Of a stretch of DNA of 24,460 nucleotides, positions 8,846 to 15,157 are shown piece after piece. Source of the DNA: a virus; the IMG/VR virus record IMGVR_UViG_3300010332_000008, positions 1 through 24,460 of that record. One strand, given 5' to 3'. The position numbers and the translations under genes were made by a program. Under the pieces are notes generated by a model. It saw only the letters and a list, made by a program, of their open reading frames with translations. It was not told the origin of the DNA and made no database searches. Position 1 is the first letter of the stretch, and each line of letters begins with the position of its first letter.

Positions 8846-9297
8846 GTATAGTCACGAAAGGACTAGGTGGTCCATCTCTTATCACTTTAGGCTATGGTTG
8901 GCTAAAGAAGATAATCAAGGTCATAAAGAAAATAGTCTCTAGAGCAATACCATGGAGAAGGAAGAAATTCACTGTTAAAGTGAAAGTCCTTGGTGACTTG
9001 GTAAGACCTTTTAGAAGCACAGTTAAAGTGACTGGAGACTACTTGTTCCCTGTTGAGAAAACTTTAATAGTTTCAGGAACTTTTGTCCTTCCTGTTTCTT
9101 GTTTGTTAGAAGTAGAAGGAGAAATCTTTAGAAAATTTGGGTACAATATACCTCTTACTGGAGAAGTCAGACAACGTCTTTCACTAAGTTATCCTGTCAC
9201 AGGTTATCCAGTTCATGTGTTCCAGAAAGAAATATTGTGTGAAGGAAAGAAAGACTTGTCCACTATAGTATGGTTATTGTTGGAGGATGAAGAATAA
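8842..9297 (+). CDS. small virion protein built of 14-residue beta repeats
   Basis: The N-terminus GLGGPSLITLGYGW is a motif I associate with small phage structural proteins encoded after fibre/baseplate genes. A basic hydrophobic helix (residues 20-41, KKIIKVIKKIVSRAIPWRRK) follows. Residues 49-132 then fall into six 14-residue units, each beginning [VL]-x-G, for example VTGDYLFPVEKTLI and VSGTFVLPVSCLLE. That periodicity suggests a regular beta stack. GAGAGGG precedes the ATG, which overlaps the previous stop. It is the last gene before the head-module promoter. The function is unknown; a spike or tip protein is possible. Confidence 0.5.
   Translation: MSIVTKGLGGPSLITLGYGWLKKIIKVIKKIVSRAIPWRRKKFTVKVKVLGDLVRPFRSTVKVTGDYLFPVEKTLIVSGTFVLPVSCLLEVEGEIFRKFGYNIPLTGEVRQRLSLSYPVTGYPVHVFQKEILCEGKKDLSTIVWLLLEDEE
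8986..9237 (+). repeat. six tandem 42-nt coding units (14-residue beta repeat)
   Basis: The units start at residues 49, 63, 77, 91, 105 and 119 with VLG, VTG, VSG, VEG, LTG and VTG; a seventh CEG begins at 133. The repeat is clear in protein but weak in DNA, so it is old. Confidence 0.7.
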
Positions 9298-9298
9298 A

Positions 9299-9306
9299 CT
9301 TAAATA
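9299..9306 (+). promoter_or_regulatory. archaeal TATA box (CTTAAATA) for the head module
   Basis: It begins right after the preceding stop codon (TAA 9295-9297). Its last base is 37 nt before ATG 9343, the same spacing as the box at 5240. An AGGAG SD lies at about 9329-9333. Confidence 0.7.
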
Positions 9307-9342
9307 GAAAGGACTCAAGAAATAGTTTAGGAGCAGGTAAAA

Positions 9343-11475
9343 ATGTCTGATGAAACAGGAATTGAATTGATGACACAGAAAGAACTTGAAGAGATAAGAA
9401 AGAGAATTGCTAATGGTGAGAAGCCTACTAGAGTATCTATTGACTTGAACTATCCATTCATCACTCTTGAACAAGAAGGAAAACTGATAATCTCTGGAAT
9501 AGCTCTCTGTGAAGGTACATGGAAGAATGTCATGTATCCAGCTGATGAGATAAAGAAAGCAGCTGATACTCTTCTAGGAAAACCATTGAAAGTAGAACAT
9601 GGTCTTGATCCTCACTTTGGCAACAAGACAGTTGGTAAGGTCATCTATACAAAGTATGATCCTGTCCTAAGAGCAATTGTCTTCAAAGCAGAAGTAACTG
9701 ATCCTGAAGCAATAGCAAGAATTAAAGATGGCACATTCCCTGCTGTCTCTTGTTCAACTTGGGTAGACAAACTACCTCTTGATAAAGATCTCTTTGTAGG
9801 CTTCAATTACAACTTCAATGAACTGTCCCTAGTAAGAGAACCTGCTTGTGATCGTTGTTACATATTTGCTCTAGAAGAATTAAGTAAGCTTATAAATGGC
9901 AAATCCTTAAATAGTGAAATAGTTAAAGAAGAGATAGGTGAAAGACCAATGGAAGAAGAGCTAGAAGAGACAGAAGTTACTGCTGAAGATATTGTCTGTT
10001 CTCCAGACGAAGAAGAACTAGATATCTCAGAGCTTGAAGCTCCAAGACTCTTTGCTGTTGTGGAATTGACTGAGGATGAACTGGAAAACTTAAAGAAAGT
10101 TGTGAAAATTGTTAGTTACTATTACGGCTATCCTTATCCATATCCTTACTATGGCAAGTATCCTTATCCATACTATCCGTACTATCCGTATTACCCATAC
10201 TATTATCCACCTAAAGAAGAGGAAGAAGAGAAGAGCAAAAGAAAGGAGATGAAACAGTCACTTTGGGCAGTCATTGAACTTGACTCTCCTGATGCTCTTC
10301 AAGAGTTGAGACAGAAAGTCAAGAAAATAGTTGCAGTTTACTATGGCTATTATGGTTATCCATATCCAGGATATCCTGGCTATTACAAGTATCCATATCC
10401 TTACCCATATCCCTATCCGTATTATGGCTATCCTTACTATGGTTATCCTTACCCTTACAAGTATCCTGCACCTACTGAGAAGAAAACCAAGTTAGGTGTA
10501 GCTCTTATCAGTGACGAAGAAGGTCATATTACAGCTGAAGAGTTCTCCTCAAAAGAAGAACTGGAAGAACTTAAAGCTAAGAAGAAAGTCATCTTCTATT
10601 ACTATTATCCTTATCCAGGATATCCTTACCCTTATCCTTACCCCTATCCTTACAAGTATCCTATGCCTGAACTAGCTGAAATCAAATGTCCAGTTTGTGG
10701 TAAAACTTTTGATACGGAAGAAGAATTCATGGAACACTGGGCAGAAGAACATGAAGAAACTTACGGAAAACCAGAATTAGCTGCTGATGAGAAATATAGA
10801 ATAGTCAAGAATCCAAAGACAGGAAAGTTCATACTAATGGTTCCAACTGGAAAGAAGTTTCCTGCCTTTAAGATAGTAGGACAGTTTGACAGTGAAGAAG
10901 AGGCAAAGAAAGAAGCAGAAAAACTTATAAGTTCACTATCACAGTTAAGTGTTAAGGAGGTAAGTCAAATGGAAGAGGAAGAGAAGAAAGAAGAAGCTAA
11001 AGAGGAAGAAGTCAAACAGGAAGAAGCCAAACAGGGAGAAGTTGAAACCCCTAAGGAAGAAGTGAAAGAGACTCCAACTATCTCTGTTGATGAACTTAAA
11101 ACAGTTCTAGCTGATGCACTAAAGACAGGAATAATGGAGGCAATAAAGGCTATCAGAGAGACTGAGATAGAAAAGAAAGAAGCTCCTACTGAAGAAGAAC
11201 TCACACCTGAGAAAGAAGCAGAGAAACCAATAGTAGGTCAAGAGAAAGAGGAAAAGAAAGAAGAACAGACAGAAGCCAAGACCGAAGAGACTGAAAAGAC
11301 TGAGGAAAAAGCTGAAGAAAAGAAAGTTGAAGTCACAGTAGTGGAACAGAAAGAAGGTGAAGAGGGCCCTACCGAAGAGAAGAAGGAAATGACACTGGAC
11401 GAACTATACCAGAAACTGAAGGAAGAGGGAGTTTCTTCAGCAGAACTTCTGTTGAAAGTTTATCGTACAAAGTAG
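9343..11475 (+). CDS. XkdF-like prohead protease fused to Tyr/Pro-rich modules, zinc knuckle and scaffold-like tail
   Basis: This protein has 710 residues. Residues 30-190 resemble the XkdF/S78-type prohead protease: LIISGIALCEGTWKNVMYPA, then GKPLKVEHG with the likely catalytic His86, then GTFPAVSCSTW with the likely nucleophile Ser136 or Ser138. After a Glu-rich linker come three modules (236-442), each a short beta-alpha-beta unit of the AVxEL...L..L...VKKIV type followed by a YGYPYPYPYY-type tract. Next is a C2H2 knuckle (C449-x2-C452-x12-H465-x4-H470), a small beta domain (about 482-530) and a Glu/Lys-rich helical tail (543-710) like phage scaffolds. Known prohead proteases cut scaffold and themselves during maturation; a fusion of both keeps them in fixed ratio. 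Two in-frame internal starts probably make shorter forms. The major capsid gene lies two genes downstream. Confidence 0.75.
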   Translation: MSDETGIELMTQKELEEIRKRIANGEKPTRVSIDLNYPFITLEQEGKLIISGIALCEGTWKNVMYPADEIKKAADTLLGKPLKVEHGLDPHFGNKTVGKVIYTKYDPVLRAIVFKAEVTDPEAIARIKDGTFPAVSCSTWVDKLPLDKDLFVGFNYNFNELSLVREPACDRCYIFALEELSKLINGKSLNSEIVKEEIGERPMEEELEETEVTAEDIVCSPDEEELDISELEAPRLFAVVELTEDELENLKKVVKIVSYYYGYPYPYPYYGKYPYPYYPYYPYYPYYYPPKEEEEEKSKRKEMKQSLWAVIELDSPDALQELRQKVKKIVAVYYGYYGYPYPGYPGYYKYPYPYPYPYPYYGYPYYGYPYPYKYPAPTEKKTKLGVALISDEEGHITAEEFSSKEELEELKAKKKVIFYYYYPYPGYPYPYPYPYPYKYPMPELAEIKCPVCGKTFDTEEEFMEHWAEEHEETYGKPELAADEKYRIVKNPKTGKFILMVPTGKKFPAFKIVGQFDSEEEAKKEAEKLISSLSQLSVKEVSQMEEEEKKEEAKEEEVKQEEAKQGEVETPKEEVKETPTISVDELKTVLADALKTGIMEAIKAIRETEIEKKEAPTEEELTPEKEAEKPIVGQEKEEKKEEQTEAKTEETEKTEEKAEEKKVEVTVVEQKEGEEGPTEEKKEMTLDELYQKLKEEGVSSAELLLKVYRTK
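9906..9913 (+). promoter_or_regulatory. internal archaeal TATA box inside the protease gene (CTTAAATA)
   Basis: The same 8-mer as at 9299 lies inside the protease gene at the end of the protease domain. Its last base is 36 nt before in-frame ATG 9949, which is preceded by AGGTGA at 9936-9941. The spacing matches the genuine intergenic promoters (34-37 nt). Confidence 0.5.
9949..11475 (+). CDS. probable nested gene: Tyr/Pro-rich, zinc-knuckle, scaffold-like protein (508 aa)
   Basis: In-frame ATG 9949 (residue 203 of the long protein) has AGGTGA with 7-nt spacing and a TATA box at the standard distance. The product would lack the protease domain and begin with an acidic stretch (MEEELEETEVTAEDI). 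It keeps the three PY modules, the zinc knuckle and the scaffold-like tail. Making a protease-free form in excess is the usual need for a scaffold, as only a few protease copies enter a prohead. Expression from this start is an inference from the promoter and SD, not observed. Confidence 0.5.
   Translation: MEEELEETEVTAEDIVCSPDEEELDISELEAPRLFAVVELTEDELENLKKVVKIVSYYYGYPYPYPYYGKYPYPYYPYYPYYPYYYPPKEEEEEKSKRKEMKQSLWAVIELDSPDALQELRQKVKKIVAVYYGYYGYPYPGYPGYYKYPYPYPYPYPYYGYPYYGYPYPYKYPAPTEKKTKLGVALISDEEGHITAEEFSSKEELEELKAKKKVIFYYYYPYPGYPYPYPYPYPYKYPMPELAEIKCPVCGKTFDTEEEFMEHWAEEHEETYGKPELAADEKYRIVKNPKTGKFILMVPTGKKFPAFKIVGQFDSEEEAKKEAEKLISSLSQLSVKEVSQMEEEEKKEEAKEEEVKQEEAKQGEVETPKEEVKETPTISVDELKTVLADALKTGIMEAIKAIRETEIEKKEAPTEEELTPEKEAEKPIVGQEKEEKKEEQTEAKTEETEKTEEKAEEKKVEVTVVEQKEGEEGPTEEKKEMTLDELYQKLKEEGVSSAELLLKVYRTK
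10048..10668 (+). repeat. three beta-alpha-beta plus Tyr/Pro-rich modules
   Basis: Module 1 is 10048-10212, module 2 is 10258-10473 and module 3 is about 10492-10668. Each has a ~25-35-residue folded part (LFAVVELTEDELENLKKVVK; SLWAVIELDSPDALQELRQK; LGVALISDEEGHITAEEFSS) and then a tract of alternating YP/YG/PY. The PY tracts are at about 10117-10212, 10339-10473 and 10597-10668. In DNA they are runs of TAT/TAC and CCT/CCA codons, which are prone to expansion and contraction. Confidence 0.8.
10969..11475 (+). CDS. probable nested scaffold protein (168 aa)
   Basis: In-frame ATG 10969 (residue 543 of the long protein) is preceded by AAGGAGGT at 10954-10961 with 7-nt spacing, the strongest SD in the window, and it has no role unless translation starts here. 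The product is almost all helix-forming charged residues (MEEEEKKEEAKEEEVKQEEA), has one less charged helix (TISVDELKTVLADALKTGIM) and ends in DELYQKLKEEGVSSAELLLK, a capsid-binding-like amphipathic end. The layout is that of lambda gpC/Nu3, where scaffold is an internal in-frame start of the protease gene. I see no TATA box directly upstream, so it would be translated from the longer mRNAs. Confidence 0.6.
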   Translation: MEEEEKKEEAKEEEVKQEEAKQGEVETPKEEVKETPTISVDELKTVLADALKTGIMEAIKAIRETEIEKKEAPTEEELTPEKEAEKPIVGQEKEEKKEEQTEAKTEETEKTEEKAEEKKVEVTVVEQKEGEEGPTEEKKEMTLDELYQKLKEEGVSSAELLLKVYRTK

Positions 11476-11489
11476 AAGAGAGTACTTCC

Positions 11490-11777
11490 ATGTCTGAGAT
11501 TGAAGAACTCAAGAAGAAAGTGAAGGAACTAGAAGAACAACTACTTGAACTTAAAGCAGAAAATAAAGCACTCCAGAAATACATTGATCTTTTGGAGAAG
11601 AGAGCTTCTGTTCCTTCATTTTCTCAACAGAATCTTCAACCTCAACAGAGACAGATGACAAAGAAAGAAATAGAAGAGAAACTTAAAGAAATCAAGGAGA
11701 ATGTTGACCTAGGACAAATAGTTCTTTACTGTATTGAGAAAGACCTCATCAAACGAGGTAGGGAAGAAGTAGGCTAG
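11490..11777 (+). CDS. small coiled-coil protein between scaffold and capsid genes
   Basis: This 95-residue protein has a heptad coiled coil at residues 2-45 (EELKKKVKELEEQLLELKAE), a Gln/Pro linker (SFSQQNLQPQQRQ) and a second helix (KKEIEEKLKEIKENVDLGQI) ending in IVLYCIEKDLI. It starts 14 nt after the protease/scaffold stop and has only a weak SD. It lies directly before the major capsid promoter. Candidates are a second scaffold-type factor or a head-assembly accessory; the sequence does not decide. No membrane segment is seen. Confidence 0.5.
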   Translation: MSEIEELKKKVKELEEQLLELKAENKALQKYIDLLEKRASVPSFSQQNLQPQQRQMTKKEIEEKLKEIKENVDLGQIVLYCIEKDLIKRGREEVG

Positions 11778-11799
11778 TTCTTCTAGACAAAGAGAAGGT

Positions 11800-11807
11800 T
11801 TTAAATA
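11800..11807 (+). promoter_or_regulatory. archaeal TATA box (TTTAAATA) of the major capsid gene
   Basis: It lies in the 63-nt gap before the capsid gene, 34 nt from ATG 11841 (49 nt from the alternative ATG 11856). A T-rich initiator stretch (TCTTTCTTTTTCTT) lies around 11817-11830. Confidence 0.7.
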
Positions 11808-11840
11808 ACTCATCTATCTTTCTTTTTCTTCAGAAAGAAA

Positions 11841-12872
11841 ATGGTGAAAGGGAAAATGAAAAGTCTAGAAGAACTAGCTACTGGTACTACACAAATCCTC
11901 GATCTGTTACCTAAGATCATCCTCGATGAAGTAGAGGAAGCTGCTAGAGCTAGGCGTTTTGGTCGTAACTTGGTCAGAATAAATGAAGACCTAGTTAGGA
12001 CCAAAGGTAGAAGCCTAGTCATTGGCAGACGTGGAACTCTCACTGCTTCATCTGTCTCTGAAGGTGGAACTCCAACTGAGAACACTCTGACCTATTCTGC
12101 TCACACTATAACTGTGGGCAAAATAGGAACTTGTGTCAAGATCACTCAGGAAGCTATTGACGGTGCAGAGCTAAACCTGATCAAGGATGCTATTGCAGAG
12201 GCAGGTATAGCTCTGGCTGACAAGGAAGACTTAGACATTGTTCATGAACTTATTGGTTACACGACTGCTTCAACAATCTCTTCAGGTGCAGGTACTTTGT
12301 CCACAGGCAAGAAAATCCTAGAGATAGTCTCTGACCCTGCAGGAATTGTCTCTAAAGTAGACTACTATGATGGAAAGATAGTAGTGACAGGAGCAGGAAC
12401 AATAACTTATGCTTACACTGTCAGAACTTATGTAGAAGATGCTCAATCAGCAGGAACTCTGTCCTATGACGACATAGCTATTGCTGCTGGCAAGATAAGA
12501 TCAAGGAAATGGAAGCCTAACTTCATGCTAATTCATCCTAACCAAATGGCTGACCTACTCAGAGACACTAGGTTCATTGATGCTTCCAAATACGGAAGCA
12601 ATGAGCCTATTGTCAATGGTGAGATAGGCAAGATCGCTGGTCTGAAAGTACTAGTCTCAACTCACATACCAGATGGTGTGATGCTGATCGTGGACTCAAC
12701 AAGAGCTGCTTGGTTGGCTATCAAGAGACCAATTGACATGAAGAGATGGGACAATCCTGCTACTGACTCAGTAGAACTCTACTTCTACGAGGAATATGGT
12801 GTCAAGGTAACAGATGAGGATGCAGTAGAAGTTGTAGTCAACCTCAACAAGACATACGCCACTGACCTCTAA
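11841..12872 (+). CDS. HK97-fold major capsid protein
   Basis: This 343-residue protein has the features of HK97-fold major capsid proteins: an N-terminal helix with ARARRFGRNLVRINEDLVRT, an E-loop-like beta region (RRGTLTASSVSEGGTPTENT), a spine helix (ELNLIKDAIAEAGIALADKE) and the P/A-domain signature FMLIHPNQMADLLRDTRFID, then NGEIGKIAGLKVLVS and RAAWLAIKRPIDMKRW. I see no long delta domain. It is a single-gene unit with its own promoter and a terminator, and it uses more C-ending codons than its neighbours, as expected for the most abundant virion protein. ATG 11841 has only a weak SD. In-frame ATG 11856 (338 aa) has GGTGA at 11843-11847 with 8-nt spacing and may be the real start; the TATA distance favours 11841. 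Confidence 0.85.
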   Translation: MVKGKMKSLEELATGTTQILDLLPKIILDEVEEAARARRFGRNLVRINEDLVRTKGRSLVIGRRGTLTASSVSEGGTPTENTLTYSAHTITVGKIGTCVKITQEAIDGAELNLIKDAIAEAGIALADKEDLDIVHELIGYTTASTISSGAGTLSTGKKILEIVSDPAGIVSKVDYYDGKIVVTGAGTITYAYTVRTYVEDAQSAGTLSYDDIAIAAGKIRSRKWKPNFMLIHPNQMADLLRDTRFIDASKYGSNEPIVNGEIGKIAGLKVLVSTHIPDGVMLIVDSTRAAWLAIKRPIDMKRWDNPATDSVELYFYEEYGVKVTDEDAVEVVVNLNKTYATDL

Positions 12873-12903
12873 ACCAGTAGCTAGTTTATTTTAAAAGATA
12901 TTT

Positions 12904-12940
12904 CGAGTCTCACCCTAAAGTGGTGAGATTCGTTTTCTTT
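12904..12940 (+). terminator. hairpin plus T-tract terminator after the capsid gene
   Basis: CGAGTCTCACC (12904-12914) pairs with GGTGAGATTCG (12922-12932) in an 11-bp stem with one G-T wobble and a 7-nt loop. TTTTCTTT follows, then more T-rich sequence. It lies 31 nt after the capsid stop and before the next promoter, so it should separate the capsid transcript from the connector operon. Confidence 0.75.
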
Positions 12941-12957
12941 CTATCTCTTGTAGAAAA

Positions 12958-12965
12958 CTTAAATA
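12958..12965 (+). promoter_or_regulatory. archaeal TATA box (CTTAAATA) of the connector/tail operon
   Basis: Its last base is 35 nt before ATG 13000, with TAGGGA at 12988-12993 as SD. It directly follows the capsid terminator. Confidence 0.7.
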
Positions 12966-12999
12966 ATTTGTTTGATGATTCTTGTTTTAGGGATATTAG

Positions 13000-13701
13000 A
13001 TGTATACGACTCCACAAGATGTAAGAGACTTGCTTGGTGTAAGTATTGAAGATGCGTCAGATGAAATCTTAAAAGAATTTATTGAGAAAGCACAGAGAGT
13101 GGTACTGAAGCACATTACTGTCAAAGTCAAAGATGAAGTGATGTCTGGTAGCATAAATGGACAGAACAACACTTTCTCTGTCTCAAACAAATATTTGGCT
13201 GATGTAGATTTTGATGAACAAGTAACAACTTCAGACTTCAAAATATATGGTTGGAAAGATGCTGATGATCCTGGTACGAAAGTAGAGTTGACTTGTTCCA
13301 CTTTCTATCCTGAATATGGAATCTTTGTTCTTTCTGAAGCACCTGATCCTAATACTTATGAAATTCTTACTTGTGACTATTCTTATTACACTTGTCAGAT
13401 AGACTGGACATTAGTAGAACTGGCAACAGCTTATTATGCTGCCTTCTTGTGGGTAGCAAGAGAACTGTTTCTTGTACCAGAAGAGTGGGCACTAGGAAAC
13501 TTAAGAATTAGACAGAGAGAACCGTGGAGACATTACAGAACAGAATTCTACAACATCATAAAGTATCTTAGAAGATTACCCATGGACATGACCAGTTACA
13601 GAAAGATGGTGACAACTCCAAGAGTAAGAGGAGAATTCACTGGACCTAGAACACTGCAGGAATATCTTGATAGACTGTCTAGAATGAAGGTGAAAACTTA
13701 A
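13000..13701 (+). CDS. head-tail connector (HK97 gp6/SPP1 gp15-like)
   Basis: This protein has 233 residues. The N-terminus YTTPQDVRDLLGVSIEDASD followed by EILKEFIEKAQRVVLKHI has the form of connector proteins of the gp6/gp15 type, which begin with a 'Y.t..dvr.ll.....diSD..l..li..A' helix pair. A beta insertion (residues 45-120) and a second helix pair (TLVELATAYYAAFLWVARE) complete the expected fold. The C-terminal 60 residues are basic. These proteins form the ring below the portal. It is first in an operon running through the tail genes, and its stop overlaps the next start (TAATG). Confidence 0.65.
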   Translation: MYTTPQDVRDLLGVSIEDASDEILKEFIEKAQRVVLKHITVKVKDEVMSGSINGQNNTFSVSNKYLADVDFDEQVTTSDFKIYGWKDADDPGTKVELTCSTFYPEYGIFVLSEAPDPNTYEILTCDYSYYTCQIDWTLVELATAYYAAFLWVARELFLVPEEWALGNLRIRQREPWRHYRTEFYNIIKYLRRLPMDMTSYRKMVTTPRVRGEFTGPRTLQEYLDRLSRMKVKT

Positions 13702-14075
13702 TGTACAAAATACCAAAGTGGCAAGTAAAGAAGTTTCTCAAGAAAGAAGTTACTTTGAACAAGTATTCTATTGAAGCAACTGATGAATATGGTCAAGCAC
13801 AGAAAACTTTAGTTGGTTCTTATTCTATCAAAGCAGAAATTCAACCTATAACTTTTGATCAATTAATTCACTATCCTCCTGGAGAAGTGGAAATAGGAGA
13901 TGCATGGGGATACTTCCAAACATCTTATGTTGTGAAGGGAGTCACTGTCAGTCTTGAACCAGATGATGAAATAGTCTGGAATGGACAAACTTTCATTGTC
14001 AGAAACATAGAGAAATACATAGCTGGTGAAGATGAAATTTATTTGAGAGTCTACTTGAAGAGGATAGAAGGATGA
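13701..14075 (+). CDS. head-completion/stopper-like protein
   Basis: This 124-residue, mostly beta protein includes VTLNKYSIEATDEYGQAQKT, a Pro-bounded strand (IKAEIQPIT), then DEIVWNGQTFIVRNIEKYIA. The order 'modified strand, q..G...G.f..y....v..gD.i...g..y.V..ie' is that of stopper/head-closure proteins (SPP1 gp16 type). AAGGTGA lies 8 nt before the ATG and the stop overlaps the next start. Its place directly after the connector supports the role, but the family match is by pattern only. Confidence 0.55.
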   Translation: MYKIPKWQVKKFLKKEVTLNKYSIEATDEYGQAQKTLVGSYSIKAEIQPITFDQLIHYPPGEVEIGDAWGYFQTSYVVKGVTVSLEPDDEIVWNGQTFIVRNIEKYIAGEDEIYLRVYLKRIEG

Positions 14076-14674
14076 AACTGAAACCTTATATCAAAGCTAA
14101 AGTGACAAGAGGAAAGGGAATACAACGACAAATCTATGAAGCATTCTATCAAGCTTTTTCTGAATGGATGGAAGAAGTCTATCCTAAAGTATTGAGTGAA
14201 ACACCTAGATATTCTGGACCAGAAAGACCTAGAACACCAGCTAATATTGCTTCTTACATTAAATTGATGACAGTACCAGGAATCTTTGGAATCAAATACA
14301 GAACAATAGGAGTGCCAGGAGCAGACAGAGTAGGTTCACCTCAGTGGAGAGCATGGGTGGTGATAAATGTACTTCATTCTGGTTGGAGAAAACCTTTCAT
14401 CAGAAGACCAAAGAGAAAAAGAGTAATGACATTTCCTCTTCAACGTGGAGCAGTTGTAAGAAATCCTGATGTATTGAGAGGACCACCAGGTTCACCTAGA
14501 GGACCTAAGACTTGGGTAGTCACAAGAAAAGCTCAACAGTTACCAAGAGTGAAATTGAATCCTTGGATACGTAGAATTGTTCATGCTTCTTATCCCAAAC
14601 TATTAGTGAAGTATGAGAAAGCACTTAAAAGTCTGAAAGGTAGAGTTAAAATTAGGAGGATTGAGTTCCATTGA
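14072..14674 (+). CDS. neck/tail-completion protein (HK97 gp10-like)
   Basis: The protein is 200 residues and strongly basic. It has an N-terminal helix (IQRQIYEAFYQAFSEWMEEV), a TPRYSGPERPRTPANIASYI segment like the 'tP.dTG.L..si' start of gp10 proteins, then beta strands with a Gly/Pro-rich loop (RNPDVLRGPPGSPRGPKT). The C-terminal helix (ASYPKLLVKYEKALKSLKGR) fits too. Proteins of the gp10 family join the head-tail interface during tail attachment. The position between the stopper-like and tail-terminator-like genes agrees. It is longer than typical gp10, mainly in the basic loop region. Confidence 0.5.
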   Translation: MKLKPYIKAKVTRGKGIQRQIYEAFYQAFSEWMEEVYPKVLSETPRYSGPERPRTPANIASYIKLMTVPGIFGIKYRTIGVPGADRVGSPQWRAWVVINVLHSGWRKPFIRRPKRKRVMTFPLQRGAVVRNPDVLRGPPGSPRGPKTWVVTRKAQQLPRVKLNPWIRRIVHASYPKLLVKYEKALKSLKGRVKIRRIEFH

Positions 14675-15156
14675 AAATAGTAACAGTCAATAAGATCTTA
14701 GTTGATCTCTTGAGAAACAACTTACCAAATTTGCATGGTGGAAAGCCTTATGTTTATGTGGATTATCCTAGAGTAGATGCTACTTTCCCACGTGTCTCTG
14801 TTACTCATGTAGGAGGAAACTTAACTCCTATAGCTGTTGGAGAAGTAGTCACTTCTACTGACGGTCACACTTTTGCTCTACTTTCAACATTAGACTTTGA
14901 CATTGATGTATGGGTCAAGATGGACAACAGAGCAACAATAGATGGAACAACTTATGTTGGTACTAAGTTGAGAGATGAATTGGCTGACAGGATAATTCAA
15001 ATCTTAATAGAGAACAAGAAAACTTTGAAAGAGGATTATGGCATTCTAGACGTTGAAGTTTTAGGTGTCTATTCTCATCCTTTAGATGAGGATTTAATGT
15101 TGCATCGTAAAACAATAACTATTAGAATAACTTCAGAGAGAGTGAAGAGTGAGTAA
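14671..15156 (+). CDS. tail terminator-like protein
   Basis: This 161-residue protein is predicted to start at TTG 14671, with AGGAGGA at 14654-14660 (10-nt spacing). The N-terminus VNKILVDLLRNNLPNLHGGK and PYVYVDYPRVDATFPRVSVT match the gpU/gp17 tail-terminator layout, an N-terminal helix followed by 'v..dyP....fPrvsv', then a long strand (LDFDIDVWVKM) and a helix (GTKLRDELADRIIQILIENK). These proteins cap the tail tube at its correct length. The tail-tube genes follow immediately. I am fairly sure of the role from order plus pattern. Confidence 0.6.
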   Translation: MKIVTVNKILVDLLRNNLPNLHGGKPYVYVDYPRVDATFPRVSVTHVGGNLTPIAVGEVVTSTDGHTFALLSTLDFDIDVWVKMDNRATIDGTTYVGTKLRDELADRIIQILIENKKTLKEDYGILDVEVLGVYSHPLDEDLMLHRKTITIRITSERVKSE

Positions 15157-15157
15157 A

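Noticed and set aside
10117-10668. PY tracts as a DNA repeat such as a CRISPR array or minisatellite
   Set aside because: The period follows Tyr/Pro codons, spacers are not unique, and the frame is kept throughout; it is a coding repeat.
10965-11204. Antisense Ser-rich frame opposite the scaffold region
   Set aside because: It is the reverse reading of GAA/GAG-rich codons (TTC/CTC to Ser/Phe); no start signals.
12904-12932. The inverted repeat after the capsid gene as an operator or attachment site
   Set aside because: The 7-nt loop, the G-T wobble that pairs only in RNA, and the following T-tract fit an RNA hairpin better.
12996-13301. Antisense 101-aa frame opposite the connector gene
   Set aside because: It is opposite a well-supported gene, has Ser/Phe/Leu-rich shadow composition, and has no SD or TATA box on the minus strand.
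15149-15157. GTG 15149 as start of the first tail-tube paralogue
   Set aside because: ATG 15158 aligns with the start of the second paralogue and GTG would add three unmatched residues.
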